Notes under the pieces: generated by a model
Seen by the model: only the letters and a program-made list of their open reading frames with translations
Told to the model about the DNA's origin: nothing
Databases searched by the model: none
Shown here: in pieces, positions 52,080 through 61,909 of the stretch
Position numbering within the stretch: the stretch's first letter is position 1
Layout: every line of letters starts with the position of its first letter
Assembly: GCA_013791955.1 (NCBI GenBank)
Contig: VMSW01000007.1
Coordinates: 1,178,001-1,242,000, forward strand
Source: Propionicimonas sp.
Lineage (GTDB): Bacteria > Actinomycetota > Actinomycetes > Propionibacteriales > Propionibacteriaceae
Direction of reading: 5' to 3'
Length of the DNA: 64,000 bases
Position numbers and translations under genes: made by a program

Positions 52080-55000
52080 ACTGAGCTTGGCCAACAAACC
52101 CCGCTCCAATTCGGCCCGTCCCCCTAGATGCTCCGGACGCAGCACCGTGGCGTTGTGCAGGTCGTAGAACACTGCGTCGACGTCTTCCACGGCCAATCCA
52201 GTCAGCTCGGCCCAGGCCAGCCGGTAGCAGGCCAACTGCAGCGGGTCGGCCGAGGCCAGGTTGCCGGTCTTCCAGTCGACCACCTGGATCCCCCCGTCGT
52301 CTGTGCGGAAGACCGCGTCGATCCGGCCCCGGACGAGCCGCCCGGCCAGCACCAAGGTGAAGGGCGCCTCCACTGCCACCGGGACAGCATTGGCATACGG
52401 GCTGGCCTCGAAGCCCGCCCGCAGCCTTTCGAACTCCGCCCCGGCAAGTTCGGCCTCCGGCTCAGCGTCCAACAGCATCGATTGGGCACCAAACCGGTTT
52501 TCCAGCCAGCGGTGAAAACCCACCCCCCAGCGTTGGGCCTCACTAACCAGCCGCGGCATCGGTCGGCGCAGGCCGGCCGCGAAGGCCACCGGATCACGCT
52601 GCAGTTGGCCAACTCCGGTCACCGAGAGGTAATCCGGGAACACGGCCGGACGTGCTCGATCGGCAAGTTCGGCGGCCACCAGGCGCTCCCGGGAACTGCG
52701 CCAGCGGTCAACCAACGCGGCACCGTCCAGGTCCAGCTCGCTAGCTAACGGGTACTCCCCCGCTTCGGCCTGGGCGGCCCTGGCCTCCTCGACCCGGGTA
52801 GCGGCCAGGCGACGCCGCTGAAAGGCCTCAGTGCCGCCGACCTCGGGCCAAGCGGCCCGCGCAACAGCGGTCACCAACGGGTTGGTTTGCGGAATTTCCG
52901 GCGGCAGGTGCACCGCATCGGAATGCTCGGCCAGAACTTCGAAGTATTTCGATGGCTGCCGGGCTCTGGCCAAGGTCGCCTGCCAGGTATGCGTGCTGGC
53001 CACCAGCAACTGCTTGGCTCTGGTGACCGCTACGTAGGCCAGCCGGTCCTCACTGAGCCGCTGCTGGGTGGTCAGGTCGTCGGCAAAGGCGGCCATCACC
53101 TGATGATCTACCCGTACCAATTGAGGCAGCGACGCGGCATCTCCCCGCAAGGGGTAGGGCAACGCCGCCGCGTTGCGCAGCCAGTTGCCGGTGACCCGAT
53201 CAGTCGGGAACACTCCGGTGGCCAGTCCGGGTAGAAAGACCACCTCCCACTCCAGACCTTTCGCCTTGTGCACGGTGAGTACCTTCACCGAATCAGCGGC
53301 CGAACTGACTCCCTGCTCCAACCCGACGCCGTAGGTTCGCTCGGCTTCGAACCAGGCCAGCAATCCGGCCAGTGAGGCGTCGGCGTCGATGTCGACATAG
53401 CCAGCCACTGCCTGCACCAGGGCACCCAGCGGGGCCGACCCACCCGGGGCGAGAATCTCGGTCTCCACCGCCAGCCCCAGGGCTGACAGCACCCGGGTCA
53501 CCAGTTCGATCAGGCCGTCACCGACGTGACGCCGCAGGCCGGAAATCTCCGCAGTGAAGGCCGCAAAACGGCTGCGAGCCTCAGCGCTGTAGGGCAGGCG
53601 CCCAGGATCGGCCAGCGCCTCCAACAGGCTGGGCACGGTCGGGTCGCCTGCTGGCAGCCAGGCCGCGAGCCCGGCCTCCTCACTGGGCTCGGCGTCGGTC
53701 TTGGCCGCGGCCAGTTCCCTCGCTCGACGCCCAAGCAACCCCAGGTCGGGAATGCCGATTGCCCAGCGAGCCGAGGTGAGTAGGCGAAGCGCGGCCGGAT
53801 TGGCGGTCGGATCGGCAAGGAGGGCCAGAGTGGCCACCACATCGGCGACCGGTGGCAGATCAAGCAGCCCGCCCAAGCCGACGATTTCAGCTGGCACATC
53901 CCGCTCAATCAGGGCGGCATACACCGCAGCCACCTGCGTATTACGCCGACACAACACTGCTATCTGTGACCAGGATGGCACTGCGCCAAAGGCATGCAGA
54001 TCGGCGATCCGATCTGCGATCGCGGCCACTTCTTCCGGCCAAGTGATGAACGCTGCGGCCTCCACCCGTCCCGGCGGCGTCTGCGGCGGCGCAACCAGAT
54101 CCAGCTCCAACCCATGGACGGCCAGGGCTGGGTCGCTGCGCACCCCCGCGGCCAACTCATTGGCGGCGTCCAACACGCGCTGACCGCTACGGCGATTCAC
54201 GGTGAGCGCGTAACTTGCCGCCGGGGTGGCATCAGCGCGGGGAAAATGCCGACCGAAGTCGAGGATGTTGCTGGCCGCCGCCCCCCGCCAGCCATAGATG
54301 GCCTGACACGGATCACCAACAGCGGTCACCGGATGCCCCCGACCGGCCTCCGGTTCCTGGCCGGAAAACAACCCCCGCAACAGGCTCGCCTGGGCCGCCG
54401 AAGTGTCTTGGTACTCGTCCAACAACACCACCGCGAACTCCCGGCGCAGGGCTGCGGGCACGCTGGGTACTTCGGTGGCCAACCGGGCTGCCAGGCCCAT
54501 CTGGTCGGCGAACTCCACATAGCCGGCCTCAGCCTTGAGTTGCTCATAGGCGAGCACTAGTTGAGCCAACTCCAACCGCTCAGCCTCGGCCGCCCGGGCA
54601 TCCTGGACGGCCTTGTATTCCAGCGTTCCGCTGCGGCGCGGCGCCGCATCCAGCGCGGCGGCGAACACCTCCGCGTGGCTGGCCAATGCGGCCGGTCCAA
54701 CCAGGTGGGAGCGCATTTCGGCGGCCAACTCCACCAGCCGTTCGGTGACCGTCACCGGGCGCAACCGCGACAGGTGCCGCAGCGGGCCTTGGGCATCGGC
54801 AACAGCACGGGCCGCCAACCGGTAGCGCGCTGCCCCGGTGATCAATCGCAGACCACCCTCAATGCCCAGCAGCAGACCGTGTTCGGCCACCAACCGACCA
54901 GCGAAGGCGTCATAGGTCAGGATCAGTTCTTCGGCCCCATCTGGATCGGCAACGCCAGCTTCGGTCAACGCCCGACGCACCCGGGCACTCAGCTCACCGG

Positions 55001-55220
55001 CAGCCTTGCGGGTGAAAGTGAGCCCCAGCACTTGATCGGCTCGCACCTGCCCCGAGCCGACCAGCCACACCACCCGGGCGGCCATCACCGTGGTCTTGCC
55101 CGAGCCGGCCCCGGCAATGATCACTGCTGGCTCCAACGGCGCGGCGATAGCAGCCAACTGTTGGTCGGAAAAGGGAATGCCGAGCAGCTCCCGCAGTTGT
55201 TGCGGATCGGTGAGTCTCAT
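52077..55220 (-). CDS. adnB: AdnB helicase-nuclease subunit
   Basis: 1047 residues from the ATG at 55220, which overlaps the adnA stop (ATGA). The SF1A motor has Walker A AGAGSGKTTVMAAR (about 37-50), motif II LLDEYQDTSAAQ and a late TVHKAKGLEWEVVFLPG. The RecB-family nuclease at the C-terminus has the QVVDWKTGNLA core. In mycobacterial AdnAB this subunit supplies the translocating motor and a nuclease for resecting double-strand breaks. The frame runs 12 codons further upstream into adnA but the ATG chosen fits. Confidence 0.93.
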   Translation of the reverse strand: MRLTDPQQLRELLGIPFSDQQLAAIAAPLEPAVIIAGAGSGKTTVMAARVVWLVGSGQVRADQVLGLTFTRKAAGELSARVRRALTEAGVADPDGAEELILTYDAFAGRLVAEHGLLLGIEGGLRLITGAARYRLAARAVADAQGPLRHLSRLRPVTVTERLVELAAEMRSHLVGPAALASHAEVFAAALDAAPRRSGTLEYKAVQDARAAEAERLELAQLVLAYEQLKAEAGYVEFADQMGLAARLATEVPSVPAALRREFAVVLLDEYQDTSAAQASLLRGLFSGQEPEAGRGHPVTAVGDPCQAIYGWRGAAASNILDFGRHFPRADATPAASYALTVNRRSGQRVLDAANELAAGVRSDPALAVHGLELDLVAPPQTPPGRVEAAAFITWPEEVAAIADRIADLHAFGAVPSWSQIAVLCRRNTQVAAVYAALIERDVPAEIVGLGGLLDLPPVADVVATLALLADPTANPAALRLLTSARWAIGIPDLGLLGRRARELAAAKTDAEPSEEAGLAAWLPAGDPTVPSLLEALADPGRLPYSAEARSRFAAFTAEISGLRRHVGDGLIELVTRVLSALGLAVETEILAPGGSAPLGALVQAVAGYVDIDADASLAGLLAWFEAERTYGVGLEQGVSSAADSVKVLTVHKAKGLEWEVVFLPGLATGVFPTDRVTGNWLRNAAALPYPLRGDAASLPQLVRVDHQVMAAFADDLTTQQRLSEDRLAYVAVTRAKQLLVASTHTWQATLARARQPSKYFEVLAEHSDAVHLPPEIPQTNPLVTAVARAAWPEVGGTEAFQRRRLAATRVEEARAAQAEAGEYPLASELDLDGAALVDRWRSSRERLVAAELADRARPAVFPDYLSVTGVGQLQRDPVAFAAGLRRPMPRLVSEAQRWGVGFHRWLENRFGAQSMLLDAEPEAELAGAEFERLRAGFEASPYANAVPVAVEAPFTLVLAGRLVRGRIDAVFRTDDGGIQVVDWKTGNLASADPLQLACYRLAWAELTGLAVEDVDAVFYDLHNATVLRPEHLGGRAELERGLLAKLS

Positions 55221-58200
55221 CGCAGCACCTGCCCGCCGCGCTCGCTGGCCGGACAACTAGTGGCGAAGCCACACTGCTTGCAGTGGGTTCCCGGAGTCGC
55301 CGGGTATTGGCCCTCGGCCACCACCTTCGCCGCCGTGGCCACCTGCTGGTGCACCCAAGTGGGGTAGCCCGCATCGGCGTCGGGGTCGCCTAGCTGAGGT
55401 CGATCAGCCAAGGAGGCCTGCCAAAACTCCTTGGGCACATCCTCGGGTCGGCCACCCTGGCGCAGATAGACCGCCGAGGCACCCACGGGATGATCAAAAC
55501 CCGCTCCGGCAAGGCTGGTGAAGCAGCCCGAAGCGATGGCGAGCTGGTAAATGCCCAACTGCTCCATGCTGGCCACCTCGTCTTTGGTGGGCTGACGCCG
55601 GGACGTCTTGAAGTCGGCCACCCGCAGGCCGGTGGCGGTGCGCTCCAGCCAGTCGACCTTCCCGACCAGCGACACCTGCAGCCCGTCCAGGCTTAGCTCA
55701 AGTTCAAAACCGGCTTCCACCCGCAGCAACTCCGCGTCCCGATTGGTACGCCAATTCAGGAAGCGGGCCAAGGCCTGCTCCACTTCGGCGCGCTCGCTGG
55801 CCGAGAACCAGGCCGCCTCGAACGGCAACCGATCCCAAACCTGGCCAAGCTGGGCGCGCAGTTCGGCCAACCCCCAGCCCTCTTCGGTAGCCAGCTGCAC
55901 CAACCGGTGAATCAGGGAGCCCAGGGTGGCCGCCAGCGAAATCTCCCCATCGCCGCCAGCCTGGCGGGAGAGGAAGTAGCGCCGTGGACAGGTCAGCGCT
56001 GCGTTCACCTGGCTCGGGCTGAGCCGCACTACTGGGCCACCGGCCACCGGCAGGCTCGACAGCTCCCGTACCCCCCACCAATGCTGGGGTCGAGCCGCCG
56101 GTGCGACCGGCCGACCGGCCGGGTCGACCGCATCGGCCAACCGGCCCAGCTCGACCGCGGCCGCCGCCCGCAGCGGATCAGCGATTTCCACCGAAACCGC
56201 GGCTCGGCGAAGCTCGGCTACCAGCCCGGCCAACGTCACCGCGGCCCCGCCAAGTGCTGGACGTCGAGGTGCCACCCCAAGCTCGGCCAGGAAGCGGGAC
56301 GGGGCGTCGCTCTCCCCCTCGGTGCCGGCGGTCGCGGTGAGCACCAGGTGGCGCGTGGCGCGCGAACACGCCAAATGAAACAGCCGCCGCTCCGCGGCCA
56401 ACAGCTCCCGCGCCGCGGCCGGGCCAGCTAGCCCGTCCGGGGTCAACTCGGAGGCATCCAGCACGGCGCTCAACCGGCGTCCGGTCGGCCAGCTGCCCTC
56501 CTGCACGCCAGCCACGATCACCAAATCCCACTCTCGCCCGCGCGAGCGATGCGCGGTCAGGACTTCAACCCCGCGCTGATGCAGCCGCGACTCCCGCTCT
56601 CGGTCTGCCGGAATCTGCTGCGCCCCCAGCTCAGCCAGGAAAGCCCGCACCCCCGCAACACCCCCACGGCGATCGGCCTGGGCCGCTGACTCGAACAAGG
56701 CACAAAGCGCGTCCAGGTCAGCATCGGCCCGAGATGCTCCTGCCCCGGACTGAGCGGATTCCACCGCCAACCGGGCTGGCCAATCGGTGCCACGCCACAG
56801 CCGCCAAAGCACCGCATCCACTGCGGCGCCCTCGGCCAACAGCTGCTGCGCCCCAGCCAACAACTCAGCCACCTTGGCGAGCTGGCTGGTTTCCCGCGAG
56901 GCGCTGGGGTCGGTGCTCCAGGACGGATCATTCAAGGCCATCGCCAGTTGATTCGGCAGCGCCAACTGCCCAATGCCGTCGCGCCCAACGGTGGCCTCGA
57001 TCGCCGTCCGCCATTGGCGGCTGAGGGCCCGCAGGCTCACCGCATCAAAGCCACCCAAGGGACTGGTCAGCAGCCGCATCGCCTCATCAGGCTGGGCTTG
57101 GCCAGCAGCGGCCACCGCCAATGCCAGCAGCAGCGGACGCACCGCTGGCGCCTGAGCCAGCGCGATCTCATCGCCGGCAACCTCCACCGGAATGCCGGCA
57201 GCCAGGAGCGCCTGGGTGATCGGAGTCAGCTGCTGCCTGCCGGAGCGCACCAGCACTGCCATCTGGGCGTAGTCGATGCCCTCAGTCAGGCGCGCCCGCC
57301 GCAGTTCGGCGGCGATTGCGCGAGCCTGCTCATCTGGGCTGGCGCAGGTCAACACCACCACCTCCCCAGCCGAGCCACCGGCGGCCAACACCGGCTGCCC
57401 GCCAAGGCTGATCGGACGGGGCAGCCGGGCGCGCACGCCAGCCAAGGCGGAAGCGATCTCCGGCCCGAAGCGGTAGCTGCGAGCCAGCTGGGCCACCCGC
57501 ACTGCCCGCTCGGGGCGCCCGAACAGCTCTTCAAATTCCCGCACCGCGCGCGGATCTGCGCCTCGGAAACCGGCCGAAACGCTGTCCGGATCGGCCGCAG
57601 CCAGCAGCGGCGCCTGCGGGGCCAGCAGCGAAATCAACGCCAACTGGGAGGGATCCAGCTCTGCATAGTCGTCAACCAGTACCGCGCCAATCTCGGCCGA
57701 AACCGTTGCGGCCACCGGCTCTTCGGTCAACAGCAGCCGAACCCGATGCACCAACTCGGCGTAGTCGAGCACGCCCTCGGCGTCCAGCACGTCGAGGTAT
57801 TCGGCGAAAAACCCACCCAGGGCCGACCAGGCTGGACGGTCGGCTCGACGCCCGAAAGCAACCAAATCGTCCGGCTCCAGCCCTAGTTGTCGGGCCCGGG
57901 CCAGGGCGGAACGCACTTGGGCGGCAAAACCGTTAGTGCCAGCGGCGTAGCGCAACTCGGCCGGCCAGCCCGCCGGCCCCGCGCCAGCTAGCAGTTCTCG
58001 CACCCGGAACTCCTGCTCCGGGGCCGACAACAACCGCACCTCAGCCCGGCCGGAGAACCGCTGCCACAGGGTGCGCGCCAGCGAATGGACGGTGGTCACA
58101 ACTGGACGCCAGGCACCCTCCCCCAGCTCGAGGGTGATCGCGTTGCGCAATCGACTGGCTGCCGTCCGGGTGCTCACCAGCACCACCGGCTCGCCCCCAC

Positions 58201-58363
58201 CGCGCAGCTGAGCCAGCGCCGCGTGCCCGATCAGGGTGGTTTTGCCGCTACCCGGCCCGCCCAGCACCAGCGTGGGCGCAGCCCAATTGGCCAGGATCGA
58301 GGCCTGCTCAGGAGCAAGCCAGGCCAGGCCAGGAGAGGCGGAGTTCGGGATCACGCAGACCAT
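55217..58363 (-). CDS. adnA: AdnA helicase-nuclease subunit
   Basis: 1048 residues. Walker A is intact (GGPGSGKTTLIGHA, about 35-48), but motif II reads VDDYAELDPS, with Asp and Ala where active SF1A motors have Glu and Gln (DEYQD). The motor may therefore be weak, as proposed for mycobacterial AdnA. The nuclease domain has VADFKTSRRQP and a CPRRYFLSR...CKQCGFATSC cysteine set, typical of the Fe-S cluster in this family. It forms a heterodimer with AdnB. The ATG at 58363 has no clear ribosome site. It diverges from telA. Confidence 0.92.
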   Translation of the reverse strand: MVCVIPNSASPGLAWLAPEQASILANWAAPTLVLGGPGSGKTTLIGHAALAQLRGGGEPVVLVSTRTAASRLRNAITLELGEGAWRPVVTTVHSLARTLWQRFSGRAEVRLLSAPEQEFRVRELLAGAGPAGWPAELRYAAGTNGFAAQVRSALARARQLGLEPDDLVAFGRRADRPAWSALGGFFAEYLDVLDAEGVLDYAELVHRVRLLLTEEPVAATVSAEIGAVLVDDYAELDPSQLALISLLAPQAPLLAAADPDSVSAGFRGADPRAVREFEELFGRPERAVRVAQLARSYRFGPEIASALAGVRARLPRPISLGGQPVLAAGGSAGEVVVLTCASPDEQARAIAAELRRARLTEGIDYAQMAVLVRSGRQQLTPITQALLAAGIPVEVAGDEIALAQAPAVRPLLLALAVAAAGQAQPDEAMRLLTSPLGGFDAVSLRALSRQWRTAIEATVGRDGIGQLALPNQLAMALNDPSWSTDPSASRETSQLAKVAELLAGAQQLLAEGAAVDAVLWRLWRGTDWPARLAVESAQSGAGASRADADLDALCALFESAAQADRRGGVAGVRAFLAELGAQQIPADRERESRLHQRGVEVLTAHRSRGREWDLVIVAGVQEGSWPTGRRLSAVLDASELTPDGLAGPAAARELLAAERRLFHLACSRATRHLVLTATAGTEGESDAPSRFLAELGVAPRRPALGGAAVTLAGLVAELRRAAVSVEIADPLRAAAAVELGRLADAVDPAGRPVAPAARPQHWWGVRELSSLPVAGGPVVRLSPSQVNAALTCPRRYFLSRQAGGDGEISLAATLGSLIHRLVQLATEEGWGLAELRAQLGQVWDRLPFEAAWFSASERAEVEQALARFLNWRTNRDAELLRVEAGFELELSLDGLQVSLVGKVDWLERTATGLRVADFKTSRRQPTKDEVASMEQLGIYQLAIASGCFTSLAGAGFDHPVGASAVYLRQGGRPEDVPKEFWQASLADRPQLGDPDADAGYPTWVHQQVATAAKVVAEGQYPATPGTHCKQCGFATSCPASERGGQVLR

Positions 58364-58490
58364 GCAATCACCCGCCGCAGACAGCCACCGACCCTGATCG
58401 GCCCAAGACGGGTCAGGGTTGCCCCCGGTCAGCCCCCGGCGCGCGCCCGTGGTGGGGCCGAACAGGGGTGGGTTCCCCGCTCGGTGCGGC

Positions 58491-58496
58491 TAGATT
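58491..58496 (+). promoter_or_regulatory. -10 box of the telA operon
   Basis: TAGATT lies 34 bases before the telA ATG, which has GAGAGG (58516-58521) in the leader. The operon thus has an ordinary leader, unlike many neighbours. Confidence 0.45.
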
Positions 58497-58530
58497 GGAG
58501 CCCGTCATACCGATCGAGAGGTCCAAATCG

Positions 58531-59763
58531 ATGAGCACTCCCGCCCAGCCAGCTAACCAGGGTCAGGCCGTCCAATTGGCGCCGCCCGACATGCTCAACC
58601 TCACCCCCGCCGCGGCCTCGCCGACGGTGACCGCCACCCAGGCCCCCACTATGGCCCCCCAAGTGGACGCTGCCCAGGTGCCCGTCTTGGACGCCAAGGT
58701 GGCTGGTTTCCTTACTGCCTTGACCACCGCTGAGGCGGCTTCCCCCACTTTCGCCGCGCAGGCCGACGCCGTGCGCAGCATGGGCGATGCTGACATCCGC
58801 AAGGCCGCTGAAACCTCAAACCGACTGCTGCAGACTCCCGTCCGCGCGCTCGAGGCCGGTGGCCTGGCCGACACCTCCAAAGTTGGCCGGACCCTGCTGG
58901 AGTTGCGGCGCACCGTCGAGGATCTCGATCCGGCCCAGGCCCGCAAAGGCAAGGGCTTCTTCGCCAAACTGGGGGTTGGCAAGCAGGTTGGCGACTACTT
59001 CCGCAAATACCAGTCCTCCCAGGATCACCTGAACGGCATCCTGCATGCCCTGCGTTCGGGCCAAGATGAGCTGACCAAAGACAACTCTGCCCTCAACATG
59101 GAAAAGCAGAACCTGTGGACGGTGATGGGCCGACTGAATCAGTACGTCTACATCGCCGAGCGGCTGGACTCGAAGCTGAGCGCCCAGATCGCCGAGCTGC
59201 AGCTCTCCGACCCGGCCAAGGCGAAGGTGCTCAATCAGGACGTGCTGTTCTACGTCCGCCAGAAGCATCAGGATCTGCTCACTCAGCTGGCAGTGTCGAT
59301 CCAGAGCTATTTGGCGATCGACATCATCATCAAAAACAACATCGAGCTGATCAAGGGCGTCGACCGGGCCTCCACCACCACCATCTCGGCGCTACGCACC
59401 GCCGTCATCGTGGCCCAGGCGCTGGGCAACCAGAAGTTGGTGCTCGATCAGATCACCGCGTTGAACACCACCACCTCAGAGATGATTCAACGCACCTCGG
59501 AGATGCTGAAGGAAAACTCCGCACAGATTCAGGAGCAGGCTGCCTCCTCCACGATCGGCATCGAACAACTTCAGGCTGCCTTCGCCAACATCTACGCCAC
59601 CATGGATTCGATCGACGAGTTCAAGCTCAAGGCGCTGGATGCCATGTCGGCCACCATTGGCACCCTGGAGACCGAGGTCACCAAGAGCAAGGACTACCTG
59701 GAGCGCGTGGCTCAGCAGGACACCCGCGCGCAATCCATGCCCACCCTGAGCATTGACGGCTGA
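58531..59763 (+). CDS. TelA-family (toxic anion resistance) protein
   Basis: 410 residues from the ATG at 58531. An Ala/Pro/Thr-rich N-terminal stretch of about 75 residues precedes the PF05816 core, with DPAQARKGKGFFAKLG, KDNSALNMEKQNLWTVMGRL and ALGNQKLVLDQITALNTTT. The protein is helical and cytoplasmic. TelA was linked to tellurite resistance, but the family is broad and its cell role is unclear; some members act in cell-envelope stress. It is the first gene of a coupled operon that continues past the window end. Confidence 0.9.
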   Translation: MSTPAQPANQGQAVQLAPPDMLNLTPAAASPTVTATQAPTMAPQVDAAQVPVLDAKVAGFLTALTTAEAASPTFAAQADAVRSMGDADIRKAAETSNRLLQTPVRALEAGGLADTSKVGRTLLELRRTVEDLDPAQARKGKGFFAKLGVGKQVGDYFRKYQSSQDHLNGILHALRSGQDELTKDNSALNMEKQNLWTVMGRLNQYVYIAERLDSKLSAQIAELQLSDPAKAKVLNQDVLFYVRQKHQDLLTQLAVSIQSYLAIDIIIKNNIELIKGVDRASTTTISALRTAVIVAQALGNQKLVLDQITALNTTTSEMIQRTSEMLKENSAQIQEQAASSTIGIEQLQAAFANIYATMDSIDEFKLKALDAMSATIGTLETEVTKSKDYLERVAQQDTRAQSMPTLSIDG

Positions 59764-59774
59764 GGTAGCCGCCG

Positions 59775-60290
59775 ATGGGTTTCTGGGATTGGCTCAGCGG
59801 CGCTGACAACGCCAACCAACCGCCGTCATCAGCCGATGAGGTGGCCAAGGCACCGACCGCCGACGACATCGCGGCGGCATTGGACGCCGTGGAGCGGCTG
59901 GTCGTTGATCCGGCCGTGCCAACGGTGGTTCGAGCTCGCGCGATGCGCGTGGTCAGCGTGGTGCGCAACACGCTGCCGCGCCTCGGCCTGCTCGGCCTGG
60001 GCAGCTATGACGCCTACTCGGTGGTGGCCACCGCCACCGACTATCTCCCCGAAGCCATCGGCGGCTACCTGCGCCTGCCCCGGGACTGGGCTGATTCTCG
60101 TCCCGTCGAGGGCGGCAAGACCGCCCTGTTGCTGCTAATCGACCAACTCGACCTCTTGGGAAGCACGATGGATGCCATCTACAACGCGGCCAACACCACT
60201 GATGCGGCCGCGCTGATCAACCACGGCCGCTTCCTGCAGGAGAAATTCGGCCATGTCCAATCCCCCGAGTTGAATCTGGGCCAGGCCTGA
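59775..60290 (+). CDS. Unknown protein in the TelA operon
   Basis: 171 residues, soluble. It starts MGFWDWLSGADN and then is helical: IAAALDAVERLVVDP, ARAMRVVSVVRNTLPRL, YLPEAIGGYLRLPRDWA and LLLIDQLDLLGSTMD. I do not know the family; similar small proteins accompany telA in other actinobacteria by my recollection, with the YLRLPxxW stretch conserved. It lies 11 bases after telA, and its stop shares one base with the start of the AAA gene. Confidence 0.8.
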   Translation: MGFWDWLSGADNANQPPSSADEVAKAPTADDIAAALDAVERLVVDPAVPTVVRARAMRVVSVVRNTLPRLGLLGLGSYDAYSVVATATDYLPEAIGGYLRLPRDWADSRPVEGGKTALLLLIDQLDLLGSTMDAIYNAANTTDAAALINHGRFLQEKFGHVQSPELNLGQA

Positions 60291-61909
60291 TGAGCGCCGC
60301 CGGGCTGAAGGGCGCCCTGGCAGCGCTGGCCAAGGCTGCCAGCGCTGCTGGCTTCGCGCCGGAGGCCGCCGCCGCCGAGGGCCGTATCTTGGCCGCGGCA
60401 GTGGCCGAATCCAATCGAGGCGCTTTCGTGGAGTGGTGTGCCGCCTTGGATCGACGGGCCTCAGCCCAGGAATTCATGGACGCAGCCGTAGCCGGACGCC
60501 GCTATCGCCGCTCGCCTACCCCGCTGGCCACTCAGGCCGCAGCCAGCACTCATGGCCCCGGCTATGCCAGGGCGCTGGCCGAGGTATGTCAGGCGTCCGC
60601 CACCCTTGGCGAGCCGACCCCAGAGGCGATTGGTGCCGCCACCATGGCCGCCGCAGCCCAGCTTGCCCCCGCGGCACCCTCGCGCCCGGTCACACCACCG
60701 ACGCCGAGCCCAACCGCGCCGTCCGCTGATCCGAGCACCGACCCGGCACAGCAGGAGTTCCTGCGTCAGGCCCCGGCGATCCTCAACGAGGTACTCAGCC
60801 GAATCTCGACCAATCAGTCCAAACTGCTCGACCTGAGCCGTCACGATGCCCAAGCCCCTGGCGCCTTCCCTGGTTTGGGCGGCGTGGCGTTCCCCATGCC
60901 GGGGCAGCTTGGCCAAGGCGTCACCTCCCAACCCCCGGCCGTGCCGGCGACACCAACCGCCGCCGAATCCCCAGCAGCCGAGCCTGAACCCGAACCCGCC
61001 CCCGAAGAGCCAACCAAAAGCGTCGAGGAGTGGCTGGCCGAACTTGATGAGCTGACCGGTCTGGCCAGGGTTAAGACCGAAATCCATCGCCAGACGGCCA
61101 TCCTCAAGGTGGACGCGCTGCGCACCAAGGCGGGCCTGAAGAGCCCGACGATCACCCGACACCTGGTGTTCGTCGGCAATCCGGGCACCGGTAAAACCAC
61201 GGTCGCCCGGCTGGTCGCCGGCATCTACAAGGCGATCGGCCTGCTCAGCAAAGGACAACTGGTCGAGGTCGACCGCTCCGAACTGGTGGCCGGTTACCTG
61301 GGTCAGACCGCGATCAAGACCTCCGAAGTGGCCGCCAAGGCCTACGGCGGCGTGCTGTTCATTGATGAGGCCTACTCGCTCAACGGTGATCAGTACGGCG
61401 AAGAGGCCATCAACACCCTGGTGAAAGAGATGGAGGATCACCGCGACGATTTGGTGGTGATCGTGGCTGGCTACCCGGCGCCAATGAACGAGTTCATCGC
61501 CAACAATCCCGGCCTGGCCAGCCGCTTCCGCACGTTCATCGAGTTCGAGGACTACACCGACGAAGAGTTGCGTCGAATCTTCTCCTCGATGGCAGCCAAA
61601 TCTGATTTCGATCTCGGCGAGGGTTGCTTGGACGAGTTCAGCCGCCAGCTGGCGATGCAGGTGCGGGACGAGAACTTCGGCAACGGCCGCTACGCCCGCA
61701 ACCTCCTGGAGGCTGCGATTGGCCGCCACGCCTGGCGGTTGCGCGACGTGCCCGAGCCGAGTCTGGCCGACCTGCGCAATCTGCTGCCAGCGGATCTGAT
61801 CGATCCCGATCAGCCCGCCGTGTTGGTGCCTCCGGAGAACCCCGAGCCGTCGGTGCCAGTGGAGTTCGGCCCGGCCGATTCTGCTGCGCCCGAGGTGGCG
61901 ACCCAATGA
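60290..61909 (+). CDS. CbxX/CfqX-type AAA ATPase
   Basis: 539 residues. The N-terminal part (about 1-120) is helical, and a Pro/Ala/Glu-rich linker (about 120-240) leads to the AAA domain. Walker A is VGNPGTGKTTVARLV (about 294-308), Walker B GGVLFIDEAYSL, sensor and arginine-finger tracts follow (GLASRFRTFIEFEDY), and the C-domain has GNGRYARNLLEAAI. This is the CbxX/CfqX fold shared with EccA of type VII secretion and Rubisco activase CbbX. No ESX genes are near, so remodelling of a partner in this operon is more likely. Confidence 0.9.
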   Translation: MSAAGLKGALAALAKAASAAGFAPEAAAAEGRILAAAVAESNRGAFVEWCAALDRRASAQEFMDAAVAGRRYRRSPTPLATQAAASTHGPGYARALAEVCQASATLGEPTPEAIGAATMAAAAQLAPAAPSRPVTPPTPSPTAPSADPSTDPAQQEFLRQAPAILNEVLSRISTNQSKLLDLSRHDAQAPGAFPGLGGVAFPMPGQLGQGVTSQPPAVPATPTAAESPAAEPEPEPAPEEPTKSVEEWLAELDELTGLARVKTEIHRQTAILKVDALRTKAGLKSPTITRHLVFVGNPGTGKTTVARLVAGIYKAIGLLSKGQLVEVDRSELVAGYLGQTAIKTSEVAAKAYGGVLFIDEAYSLNGDQYGEEAINTLVKEMEDHRDDLVVIVAGYPAPMNEFIANNPGLASRFRTFIEFEDYTDEELRRIFSSMAAKSDFDLGEGCLDEFSRQLAMQVRDENFGNGRYARNLLEAAIGRHAWRLRDVPEPSLADLRNLLPADLIDPDQPAVLVPPENPEPSVPVEFGPADSAAPEVATQ

